Positions 51,820-62,000 of a stretch of DNA of 64,000 nt are shown here, piece by piece. A model generated the notes under the pieces. The model saw only the letters and a program-made list of their open reading frames with translations, was not told the DNA's origin and did no database searches. The first letter of the stretch is position 1. The number at the start of each line of letters is the position of its first letter. The DNA lies in assembly GCF_037974265.1 (NCBI RefSeq), contig NZ_CP150233.1, forward strand, positions 4,836,001-4,900,000. The letters run 5' to 3'. Source of the stretch: Paenibacillus sp. FSL R5-0623. GTDB taxonomy: Bacteria; Bacillota; Bacilli; Paenibacillales; Paenibacillaceae. The position numbers and the translations under genes were made by a program.

Positions 51820-54800
51820 ATCATGACCTCCGTTCCCTGATTCACATCTATCCAATGTACATACGGCTCGAATGGATGTGCTGGCAGATGTACAATCTGG
51901 CCAGAGCCATTCGGATGTAACTGTTCCCAATCCAGTGCAGCACCACGTACATAAAGCTGTCCCAGTAATAAAGCAAGCTGATCCTCCATGGTAAGTGTCG
52001 GCTCGGCAGACAGGCGGATGAAGCTCTCCTTGCCACTGTATTCGAGCTGCTGCACTGTCTGATCTGCTGCAATCATAATTACAATGTCGGCGTTTGCCAT
52101 CTTGCCAGGTGTGTCTTGCAGACTCTCTAATTTCACTCTGTTGTTCACTGGAATGGATTGGCTTGTATGAGCGCTGTGATGTTCCCCGCCATCCAGATGT
52201 AAACTGGATACAAGTTCCTCTCCAGCAGCTATTCCTCGAATCTCTTGAATGGAAGGGACCAGACGTACAAGTGTCTCAAGCAAGGTCACCCAGTAGTTCA
52301 AGGTTGATACGGTATCTTCATTAGAATCGTCTGGCCTGATTACCTTACGAGCTTGAGCCTCATCTTCTCCGCAAATCTCATGCCCCCCAACCACAATATT
52401 GACACGAGCAGCTCGGTTTCTAGGCTTGAAGCCAAATTCCATCTCTTCAATGTTCCACTCTCCGGTTGAGCTGACAGCTACTGCCGCACGATACCGATAA
52501 TGTTTTCTATATCTGTTCCGGGTAAAACAAAGATCCTCTAGTGCCAGGTCCGCATGTTTCTTCACATACTGCTCCGTGTTATCAATCAGCTTTTTTAAAG
52601 CCTGCTCTGATTTCGCAGAGAACGTTAACAACTGGCCACGTGCCGGGGCAGCTGCACGGACAGGGGCTTTCCATTCCTCCAGCACAATGTGGGCATTCGT
52701 ACCTCCCAGGCCAAATGAACTGATGCCTGCCTTCCGTGTTTTTCCTTCAGGTACATCCCACGATCTATGCTCGCTAACGATATGGAACGGCGATTGGTCC
52801 AGTCGGAGGGCCGGATTCGGATTATCCATATGCAGACTTGGTGCCAGTTTCCCATGCTGCATACTGAGCAGAACCTTCGCAAGACTGGCTCCACTGGAGG
52901 CTGCAAATAAATGTCCAATATTGGTTTTGACTGAACCTAATCCAATCGAATTGTCGCTTGTATATCCCTTTTCCCGGAACAGTCGGAGCAAGGCATTCAC
53001 CTCAATTGGATCTCCAATTCTTGTCCCCGATCCATGTGCTTCAATATAAGAGACCTCGCTCGGATTTAGGTTGGCATCGCGATAAGCGGCACGAAGTACC
53101 TCATATTGCCCCTGAGGGTTGGGTGCCATAATGCCCAGGGAATATCCGTCGTTATTCACCGCTGTCCCGCGAATCACACCATAAACATGTTTATTGTTGC
53201 GAATTGCCTCTGTTAGCGGCTCCAGATATACAACAATAGCACCTTCTCCCAAGACTGAACCATCTGCTTCCCGGTCAAATACCTTCGTATGTTGAGTGGA
53301 AGAACAGATTCCAGCATTGCGTGATAGTTGATGAACATGCGGTGTAGCCAAAATGTTCGCTCCGCCTACAACCGCCCCAGAGATACGCTTGTCCTGAATG
53401 GCCGCCACAGCTTGTGTCAGTGCTACCAGAAAAGAAGAACATGCTGTATCTATGGACAGTGCCGGCCCTGTAAAATTGTACATGTGTGAAATGGAGGCCG
53501 CTGCAATATTGGACATATTGCCTACCATAGCGTGAGAATGAACAGCCTTTCCAAGACTCCGGTTCATATAATCAATAACCAGATCGAAGTATGTGCTTGG
53601 GTTAATCCCTACATACACACCCACATCACGCTTATCCTCATGATCCACGAGCATACCTGCATCCTCCAGCGCCTCATGAGCAACTTCCAGCAGCTTCCGA
53701 TGTTGCGGATCCATAAATGCAGCTTGTTCAGACGGGATCTCAAAGAACTCATGATCAAACGTATCCGGTTGCTTCAGTTCCCCAATCCAGTCATCCCAAC
53801 CGGGTTGCTTGGAACGTGTTGCACGCTCTAAGCTAACCCGGTCAACACTATCTAACCCGTTAACCAGATTACTCCAGAACTGCTCTTGGGTGTCGGCATC
53901 AGGCAGACGCAGAGACAGTCCGGTAATAGCAATAGCACGATGTACATTCAGGTGATTATCTGTTGTTTCAGCTTGTTCAAAGTCCTTCGTATCTGCTGGA
54001 AGTTCCTGCAGATATTCCACCATCTCACGTACTGTACTGCAAAAAACAAGTAGTTCTTGTCCTAATTCACGTCCCATATGTGCAGATAGCTTGTCAAGTA
54101 ATTGATAAGAGAGAATGGAATTACCTCCAAGTGCGAGAAAAGAAGTATCCATCTCAATCTTTCCTGCGGGCAATTGAAGAATTTCGGCCCAGGCTTTGCG
54201 TACGGTATACTCCAAAGAGCATGCGGAAACCGTCTCGTGTTGTTGTTGCGTGTTTTCGCGAATCAGCTCTTCAATGGCCTCGATGTCCTTGGTAAATACT
54301 CCACGCTCATATTCGTTTCTCAGCATGAAGCGCTGGACCTTGCCACTCGTCGTTTTGGGAATAACCTTGATTGGGAGAACATGGGTGATCTCAATACCCA
54401 ATCCAGCCCTCATACGTTGGATCAGATCCTGTCGTACATCCATGAACTGTGGAGTTCCTGATTTGTATTTAACAAATACAAGCAGCTCCTCTACTTGTTT
54501 GAGGCTGTTAAAGTGCCCGACTACCGTCAGATTGCCTCTCGGAATGCTGCTATTCTGGTACAAAATTTCTTCAAGATCATGTGCATAATGGTTCTGTCCC
54601 CGAATAAACACAATGTCCTTGATCCGTCCGCTTACAACCAGGGAGCCATCAGCCATATAACCCAAGTCTCCAGTGCGAAGCCACCCATCCACATACATTT
54701 CACGATTGATCTCCGGGAGACTGTAATATCCGGAGGTTACCGATTCCCCACGGATCTGGATTTCGCCAACGACCCGCTCATCCAGCACTTCACCCTGTTC

Positions 54801-56012
54801 ATTCGCAATCCGGATCTGAATCCCTGTCATGGGATATCCTTCATGGACAAATTCGATCACATCCGAAGTATGACTTTCATTGCTAGGTAGCTGGACTGGC
54901 ACAGCCAGTCCTTCCTGCACCAGCCGCGAACGCGAGATACGTTCAATTCGCGGCTCTTCCCCCAGTCTGGAGGTACATACACCTACTGTCGCTTCTGCCA
55001 TGCCATACGCAGGAAACATCATATTGGGACGATAGCCACAAGAGCTGAATTTTTTGACAAATCGCTCGATAACAGACGTTGATATAGGCTCTGCACCATT
55101 CAAGGTCATACGCAGTGAAGAAAGATCCAGCGTTGAGAGCTTGGAATCCGGGATCTTCTGAACCATCCATTCGAAACCGAAATTGGTACAGCAAAACCAT
55201 TTTCCCTGATGCTCCGTAATCTTGCGCAAGAACAGATAAGGCGACCGTACGAAGGTATAAGGTGACATCACCATGATATTGGCTCCACTCAGGACAGGTG
55301 TCAGGTGCTGTCCAAATATCCCCATATCATGGGTATGCGGCAACCAGGTAAACACATTATCTCCTTCTTCGGCTCCAAGAAATGTCTTGCATGCAATACT
55401 GTTGGCGATAATATTGTGATTTGTTAACTGCACGCCTTTGGGAATTCCCGTACTTCCTGATGAGAATTGCAGGAACACAATGTCATCAGGAGAGGTTGGG
55501 CATAGATCAGCCATCTGCTGGCCTGCGTGAAGCTGGTTGACACTAATCAACATAAGACCTTTGAATACGGGACTTTCCGCAAGCTGCTTATACTTAGGCA
55601 TGTAGGCTTCCTCGACGATAACGACCGGACGCCCGAGCACCTCCCACACTTTCGTGAATTTCTCCAGACCGGCTGAGCCTGGTTCCCAGGCAGCCGGAGG
55701 ACTAACCGGGGCGACAATAATGCCCCCCAGCATACAAGCCCAAAAGGTACGGTAAAATTCCTGTGACTGGTCAATCTCCAAAATAACGACCTGTCCTTGT
55801 TGAATGCCTTGCTCCTGAAGAAACTGCAGGTACTTGCGCGCCTGCATCAGTAGTTCAGGATATGATTCAAACTGTTCGTCACCTGAAGAGCTGATATAGG
55901 TCATTCCCTTTTCTGGATGAATATCTGCAATGTAGATTAGCATCTCAGCCACTGTTGAATAATGTTCTGGCACAATCAGCTCGGGTCCTCGCTGTATGGA
56001 TTTACTGGACAT
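51816..56012 (-). CDS. PKS protein: fatty acyl-AMP ligase (FAAL) - ACP - KS - degenerate AT
   Basis: 1398 residues from ATG 56012 (GGAGG upstream). Residues about 10-580 are an adenylating ligase of FAAL type: FLQFSSGSTGIPKGVQLTN, TWLPHTHDMGIFGQ, YGMAEATVG, GRIKDIVFIRGQNHYAHDLE. Residues about 610-680 are an ACP (FLALGGNSILSYQLL). The KS (about 705-1130) is complete: DTACSSFLVAL, EAHGSGTRIGDP, KTNIGHLFAA. After the KS linker, about 200 residues recall an AT, but the GHSxGE site reads GIAAGE (52235-52218), without Ser. The end LPAHPFEPYVHW is a normal post-AT linker. No KR. FAAL-ACP-KS is the start of iturin-type synthetases. Confidence 0.9.
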   Translation of the reverse strand: MSSKSIQRGPELIVPEHYSTVAEMLIYIADIHPEKGMTYISSSGDEQFESYPELLMQARKYLQFLQEQGIQQGQVVILEIDQSQEFYRTFWACMLGGIIVAPVSPPAAWEPGSAGLEKFTKVWEVLGRPVVIVEEAYMPKYKQLAESPVFKGLMLISVNQLHAGQQMADLCPTSPDDIVFLQFSSGSTGIPKGVQLTNHNIIANSIACKTFLGAEEGDNVFTWLPHTHDMGIFGQHLTPVLSGANIMVMSPYTFVRSPYLFLRKITEHQGKWFCCTNFGFEWMVQKIPDSKLSTLDLSSLRMTLNGAEPISTSVIERFVKKFSSCGYRPNMMFPAYGMAEATVGVCTSRLGEEPRIERISRSRLVQEGLAVPVQLPSNESHTSDVIEFVHEGYPMTGIQIRIANEQGEVLDERVVGEIQIRGESVTSGYYSLPEINREMYVDGWLRTGDLGYMADGSLVVSGRIKDIVFIRGQNHYAHDLEEILYQNSSIPRGNLTVVGHFNSLKQVEELLVFVKYKSGTPQFMDVRQDLIQRMRAGLGIEITHVLPIKVIPKTTSGKVQRFMLRNEYERGVFTKDIEAIEELIRENTQQQHETVSACSLEYTVRKAWAEILQLPAGKIEMDTSFLALGGNSILSYQLLDKLSAHMGRELGQELLVFCSTVREMVEYLQELPADTKDFEQAETTDNHLNVHRAIAITGLSLRLPDADTQEQFWSNLVNGLDSVDRVSLERATRSKQPGWDDWIGELKQPDTFDHEFFEIPSEQAAFMDPQHRKLLEVAHEALEDAGMLVDHEDKRDVGVYVGINPSTYFDLVIDYMNRSLGKAVHSHAMVGNMSNIAAASISHMYNFTGPALSIDTACSSFLVALTQAVAAIQDKRISGAVVGGANILATPHVHQLSRNAGICSSTQHTKVFDREADGSVLGEGAIVVYLEPLTEAIRNNKHVYGVIRGTAVNNDGYSLGIMAPNPQGQYEVLRAAYRDANLNPSEVSYIEAHGSGTRIGDPIEVNALLRLFREKGYTSDNSIGLGSVKTNIGHLFAASSGASLAKVLLSMQHGKLAPSLHMDNPNPALRLDQSPFHIVSEHRSWDVPEGKTRKAGISSFGLGGTNAHIVLEEWKAPVRAAAPARGQLLTFSAKSEQALKKLIDNTEQYVKKHADLALEDLCFTRNRYRKHYRYRAAVAVSSTGEWNIEEMEFGFKPRNRAARVNIVVGGHEICGEDEAQARKVIRPDDSNEDTVSTLNYWVTLLETLVRLVPSIQEIRGIAAGEELVSSLHLDGGEHHSAHTSQSIPVNNRVKLESLQDTPGKMANADIVIMIAADQTVQQLEYSGKESFIRLSAEPTLTMEDQLALLLGQLYVRGAALDWEQLHPNGSGQIVHLPAHPFEPYVHWIDVNQGTEVMI

Positions 56013-59000
56013 GTTGCACCTCCATTGCCTCATTGTGAACTACCACTTTCACATCGCTACCAAGCTTGTCATCAATCAGCTGTTTCATACGTTTGATGTC
56101 CAGACCAGTCTGACAGGCCAGATGTACGTACAGACACTCTTCGTCATAGCGAATAACCCATTCGAATTGGGCGAGTCCCGAATTCGAATCTTGGTCATCC
56201 GACGACTGAGACGACATTGGGATCGCTTCGCTACTGGAGATGAAGCCTTGATAATTAAACAGAATCATCTGACGCGGCTCCTGTTCTGTTTGCCTGTAGG
56301 CAGTTCCCATTTGTTCATGTATGCCATCATATTGTGCCGAGAGGGAAGAATCATGTGTAAGTGCCATAAAGTTAATGCTGTGTCGCTTCGTAAATTCCAG
56401 ACGTTCCAACAGATCTTCCTGTGTGAATTCACTGTCTACCAGTACTGGAATCAGATCAAGGAATTCTCCCACATAATCATAGTAGGATTCTTCGCCATAC
56501 TCCCTTCCGTAATGCACCAGAGCTATTGGCAATTGGCTTATGTTCAGATAAGCCGCAATAATGTTGGAAAAAGTTTCAAAGCATGTCCACCAAACATCTG
56601 CAGGCTCCTTCCCTGCAAGGGACAACTCGGCAGTCATCGCTGAAGGCGACAATGTTTCTGTTTCCTTCAACTTGTTCATGACGATGGTGTTACATCTATT
56701 CCATGCTTGAAGTGAAAATTGTTTCTCCATTTCATCTTCTGATACCCCTATGGGGCCTTGAGACAGAAAATTTACATAATCCTCATAATTTCGTACTTGG
56801 TACAGAAGATCACTCTCGATCTCTATACCTTGCGGTCTATATAATGCCTTCGACTCAAGTTGCTGCTTGATGATCTGGGCACTCATACCATCAAATGCAA
56901 GGTGATCAAAACTCCAAATCAGCTTATGCTCTGTGGCTCCTGTACGCAAAATACACAGACGCCAAGGTAGTTCCTTCAACGTATACGTTTTGTGTAACAG
57001 AGACTGAACCAGTTTGTACTCCAACTGCTCAATCGTAGCCGAAGCATAATGACGAATATCAAGATACGGGATAAGCTGTTGCAGCATGTCCGCCGCTAAC
57101 GACATATCACATGGATGCCAATACAATTGTTCTTCCTCATATATTATGCTGTGCAGCAACTGATGCCGGGATATCACCCCAAGAATCAGGTGTTTTACAG
57201 CTTGTTCATTCAATTCGCCTTCCAGCGTTGTTGTAAATCCGCTTGCTCGTGAAGTTGTAGAAGCATGTGCTTGTTGAATTGGAGATAGTGGGAATCGACC
57301 AGTAGGGGTCATGCCCGCCATAAAAGATGAAACCTGATTGCAGCTGTTTAAGACATGCAGGACCAGGCTGTCCAGTTGTTTCTCATGAAGTGTTATGTCC
57401 TGTGGTATGACTATCGGGGACTGAATATGCAGGCTATCTTCTGACCAAACTGACGCCGGAGGATTAATGTCAACTAATTTTGCAAGTCCTCTAACTGTCG
57501 GATATTGGAATAATTCGTTCACATTGATGGCAATTCCTTCTTTTGACAAAATTTGAGTGAATGCAATTGCTTTGAGCGAATGCCCCCCATTTTGAAAGAA
57601 GTGATCTTCCACACCAATGCCCGGATTACCCAAGATCTGTCGCATGGCGGCAAGAATGACACGCTCCGTTTTTGTCCGAGGTGAGCTCACTTCCAGAGAT
57701 CTCTGCTGCTCTTCAACCAAATTCTCAGACAATGCTCTTCGGTCCACTTTGCCATTGGCATTAATCGGAAGATGATCCATTCGAATAACTCGTGCAGGCA
57801 CCATGTACTCTGGCAGTCGCTGGTGAAGTTCTCTTCGAACATACTCAGCATCTGCCCCAGTGTCGCTTGTATAAAAAGCGGCAATGTATAGACTTCCTGA
57901 TGATTCTGTAGCTGTCATGACAAAGGCATCACGAACTCCCGAAAGACGCTCCATGCAATTGCCTATCTCCGATAACTCAATGCGGAAACCTCTAATTTTG
58001 ACCTGGAAATCCGAACGTTCAATAAAAAGCAGACTACCGTCAGCCAGGCGTTTGACGATGTCACCTGTCCGATACATTCGTTCTCCCTTGCGGAAGGGAT
58101 CATCAAGAAAGTGTTTTCGGGTAAGATCCTCACGGTTAAGATATCCAATACCCACCGCATCTCCACTGATATACAGTTCCCCTGGAACATTAGGTGGCAC
58201 AGGTTTCAGCTCATCATCCAGAACATACAAAGCTGTGTTAGACAGGGGGTAACCTATGGGCAGTGAGCCAGTATAAGGCTCTGTTTGCTGTAATAAGTGG
58301 TACGAGGCAAAAAAGGTTGCTTCCGTTGGCCCATATCCATTTAACAGCCTGCCTGGCCCCACACATGCAAGCGCTTTGTTGGCATGGCTCACCGATGCAG
58401 CTTCACCACCAAACATCACTCTACGCACATTCTTCAAGCATTCAGCATCCCAATCCACCAGCATATTAAACAAGGATGTCGGAATATAAAATACTGAAAT
58501 CCGCTGCTGTCGGATGACATCCGCCAAACGAGCCATATCCAAAATGGTCTCTTTTGAGATTAATACAAGAGTAGCGCCATTTATTAATGAAGCAAAAATA
58601 TCGAAAATGGAACCGTCAAACGCATAGTTAGAAATTTGCAGGATACGATCCTCTGGCACAACGGTAACAAAATTACTATTTTTCATGACTTTGGTCACAT
58701 TGCGATGACTCATCACAGTCCCTTTCGGGGTTCCTGTTGACCCTGATGTATAAATGATATAAGCCGGGTCAAGAGCGGTCTTGTTCATATGTTCAACAGG
58801 CTCCTGGATGTCTCCTGAATCAAATGCTGCCAGTTCATCTGCCGGCACGATACAAGGAACTACAGATTGCCATGTGGAGGCATACGCCGTTTCAGTCAAT
58901 AACACAGCCGCATCGCAATCTTGCAAAATAAATTCAATTCTCGATGGCGGCGAAGCCGGGTCGATCGGAACATAACTGCAACCCACTTGGAGTGTAGCAA

Positions 59001-62000
59001 GAATACTGATCATCTGGATCGGTCCACGGTCCAGAATGAGAGCAATACTAGAGCCTGATTTTACCCCTTGTCCAAGCAACCTGGACGCCAGCCACTGAAC
59101 ACGTTCATACAGATCCGCATAGCTCCACTCATCGTCTTCCCAGACCAATGCTGTCTTCTGTGGATGCATATGAACTTGTTCCTCGAATAATTGGGAGATG
59201 GTCGCATCTCGCGGATACTGGGCGGCATTATCGTTGACTCCGTACAGCAGCCAGTCCTCTTCTTCCGGTGTAGTGAGCTTAATCTGTCCAATTCGTTCAT
59301 TATCCCCTGTTGTGATCTGAGACAGAATATACCGGAATTTATCCAGCATTCGTTCCATGGACTCCGCTTTAAACAAATCCGAACGATAGTCAAGTTCAAC
59401 CGTGTAACATTGCTTATGCTCGACCAGTGTCCAAGTCAGATCAAATTTGGCATCCACCTTACCTTCGACCCATGGTTCAAGTATCAGTTCCCCGGCTTCA
59501 GGATCATCGGTTCCCATATTAATGTAATTTAACACCACATCAAATAGGGGGTTGCGGCTTAAATCACCGAATAGACCAAGTTGTTCCACCAGTGCTTCAT
59601 AAGGATAATGTTGATGCTCATAACAGGATAACAGCTTGCCACGCATCTCATTCAAATACGTCTCTGTGGACCATTCTCTGTCCAGGCTGATGCGAATGGC
59701 AAGCATGTTCACGAACATACCCATAACGTTATTGAGTTCTGATTTCTCACGCCCAGCAACCGCTGTACCTACGACCAAGTCGTCTTGACCCGTATACTTC
59801 CAGATTAATAGATTCAGAGTTGCCATAAACAACATATAAGGTGTAAGCCCTTGTTGAGTACAGAAGTCATTGACCTGTGTGCTTAACGACTCACCAAGTT
59901 CAATGGAACGTCTGTCTCCGCTGTAAGATGACGCGCCATGTCTTGGGAAGTCTGTAAGCAATTCAACCGGTGCAGGCTTGTCCTTGAATTCCTGTATCCA
60001 AAACTCGGCGTCTTCAACAGATTGTGCATGTGACGCAGCTTCATCACGCCATTCCGCATAATCCTTATACTGAATGTCAAGAGATTGCAATGTTTCTCCT
60101 CTGTACATGCGAGCAAAATCCTGCATCAGGATCGCAATGGAACTCTGATCCGAAATGATATGATGCATGTCGATGAATAAGATGTGTTCCTCTTGAGAAA
60201 GGCGAATGAGCTTAACACGAACCAATGGTGCGCTAGTCAGATCAAAAGGCTTGATCCATTTTATGACCTGTTCTAACCCTGCCGCTTCTAATTCCAGCAA
60301 CTCCACCACGCTTGGAACCTGATCCTCCACAATTTGGAAAAGCTCACCGTCAATCATTTCAAATCTGGTACGGAATGCTTCATGTCTCTCTACCAGTGCA
60401 TCCATTATTACTCTGAATTGCGTAGGGTCAAGTTTTCCCCTTACCCTATAAGAGCTGGCGAGATTGTATGCCGTACTCTCACCTTTCATCCATTCATGCA
60501 CCACATACATTCTTCGCTGTGCAGAAGTGGTCTTGTATTTCTCTTTCTTAGTTACAGGCAAGATTGGGTCCACTGAATCAGAGTCACTTGTAACCTGATG
60601 TTCAGCAATCCATTGAACCATGTGTTCAAATACAGAATGATCAAAAACCTCTTCCAGCCCCAAATTTAGTCCAAACATTTCTTTAATCCTCGATGCCAAG
60701 GAAATCGCTTTTAAAGAATGACCTCCAAGCTCAAAGAAATCATCTTCAAGGCCGACTTCTCCATTACCAAGCAACTCCTGCCACAATTGCGATAATACAT
60801 GCCTTATCTCATCATCAGTCCGTTGAACCCTGAATTTCCCGGATGGAGATTGGTCTAATGCTGCGATAGAACCCGCTGCAACCTGCGACATACCTGCAAG
60901 CTGATACAACGCAACATCATGTTGATGAACAATGGGATCAAAGGAATACGTCGGCAGGGAGATTTTTTGCCTACGCCCCGTTCCGTTTAACTGTTCCCAA
61001 TCCAACTCCATGCCAGAGCACCAGCAAAAAGCAAGTACTTTCATTAAATACACGTCTGCCTCAAGCAAGCTCTGACGATCTCCAGTAAGAGCAATGATGT
61101 TTGGCTCTGAAAATGAATCCGGGGCTATTTGTTCTGTATCCTGCAGCTGATTCGAAACGATCCACAGCGTATGCCCAGCAGATTCAGAAAGCGTCTTGCG
61201 ATTTAGCAGCGTAAACAGGAAATTTGGAGATAACAGTGGTGCAATACTCGACGCAAGGTCTGTTACAGTTGCATCTGTCATTCTTCCTGTCAAAGCATCT
61301 GACAATGCTCCTTCTTCTAGTGACCAATGCTCCAGATTGTATAGAAGCCCCACGGCATGTACTGGATCAAGTGCATCACTAATAACCAACCCCACGAGTT
61401 CGCCAACGCCTTGTCCACAGACAGCATCTGGCTTGACACCAAGCTGCATCACGGTTTTATAAAGAGCATATTGCACAACAAAGCACTGCATGCGCTCAAG
61501 CCTTGAATCGGTTAACGATCGCCCTATGCCTTGGCGGATGGCATACTGTTCCTTGGACTCAAAGAGGTTCAGTATCTCTTCAAAGTGCTGTTTGAATATC
61601 TCTGAGACCTGGCTGCGATACACAGAAGCATATAGTTCCCGAATCTTGCGCGCTTCCCAACTTGCATTTCCGCTGAGATAAAACATGACCTTAGGCTTCC
61701 CATTCATCACACTTGCCTGTGTCTCAAACTCTACAGACTGCTCGCTTGGCGGAATATAACCGTCTACAACGATTAGTGCTTTACGATGAACGAATCTGCT
61801 TCTTCCCTTCTGTAGCGTCCACGCAGCATTGGGAAACTGCTCCGGCAATACATGGATTGCCTGTAGAACCGAATCATACGTGCGTTCCAGCGCAGATTCA
61901 CTTTTGGCCGAGAAGGGCAGCAGAAGCAATGATTCATAATTGGCTTGGCTCTCTTGGACGGGCGGCTGCTCCAGAATGACGTGAGCATTGGTCCCCCCGA

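Noticed and set aside
51816..51930. Longer N-terminus for the discrete ACP
   Set aside because: The extra 37 codons are a shadow of the end of the FAAL-ACP-KS gene; GGAGG and the ATGA overlap place the start at 51819.
57800..59220. Assigning a substrate to the complete A domain
   Set aside because: The code read by eye (D-G-F-Y-M-G-G-F-F-K) does not match a signature I can name with confidence, and a one-residue alignment slip would change it.
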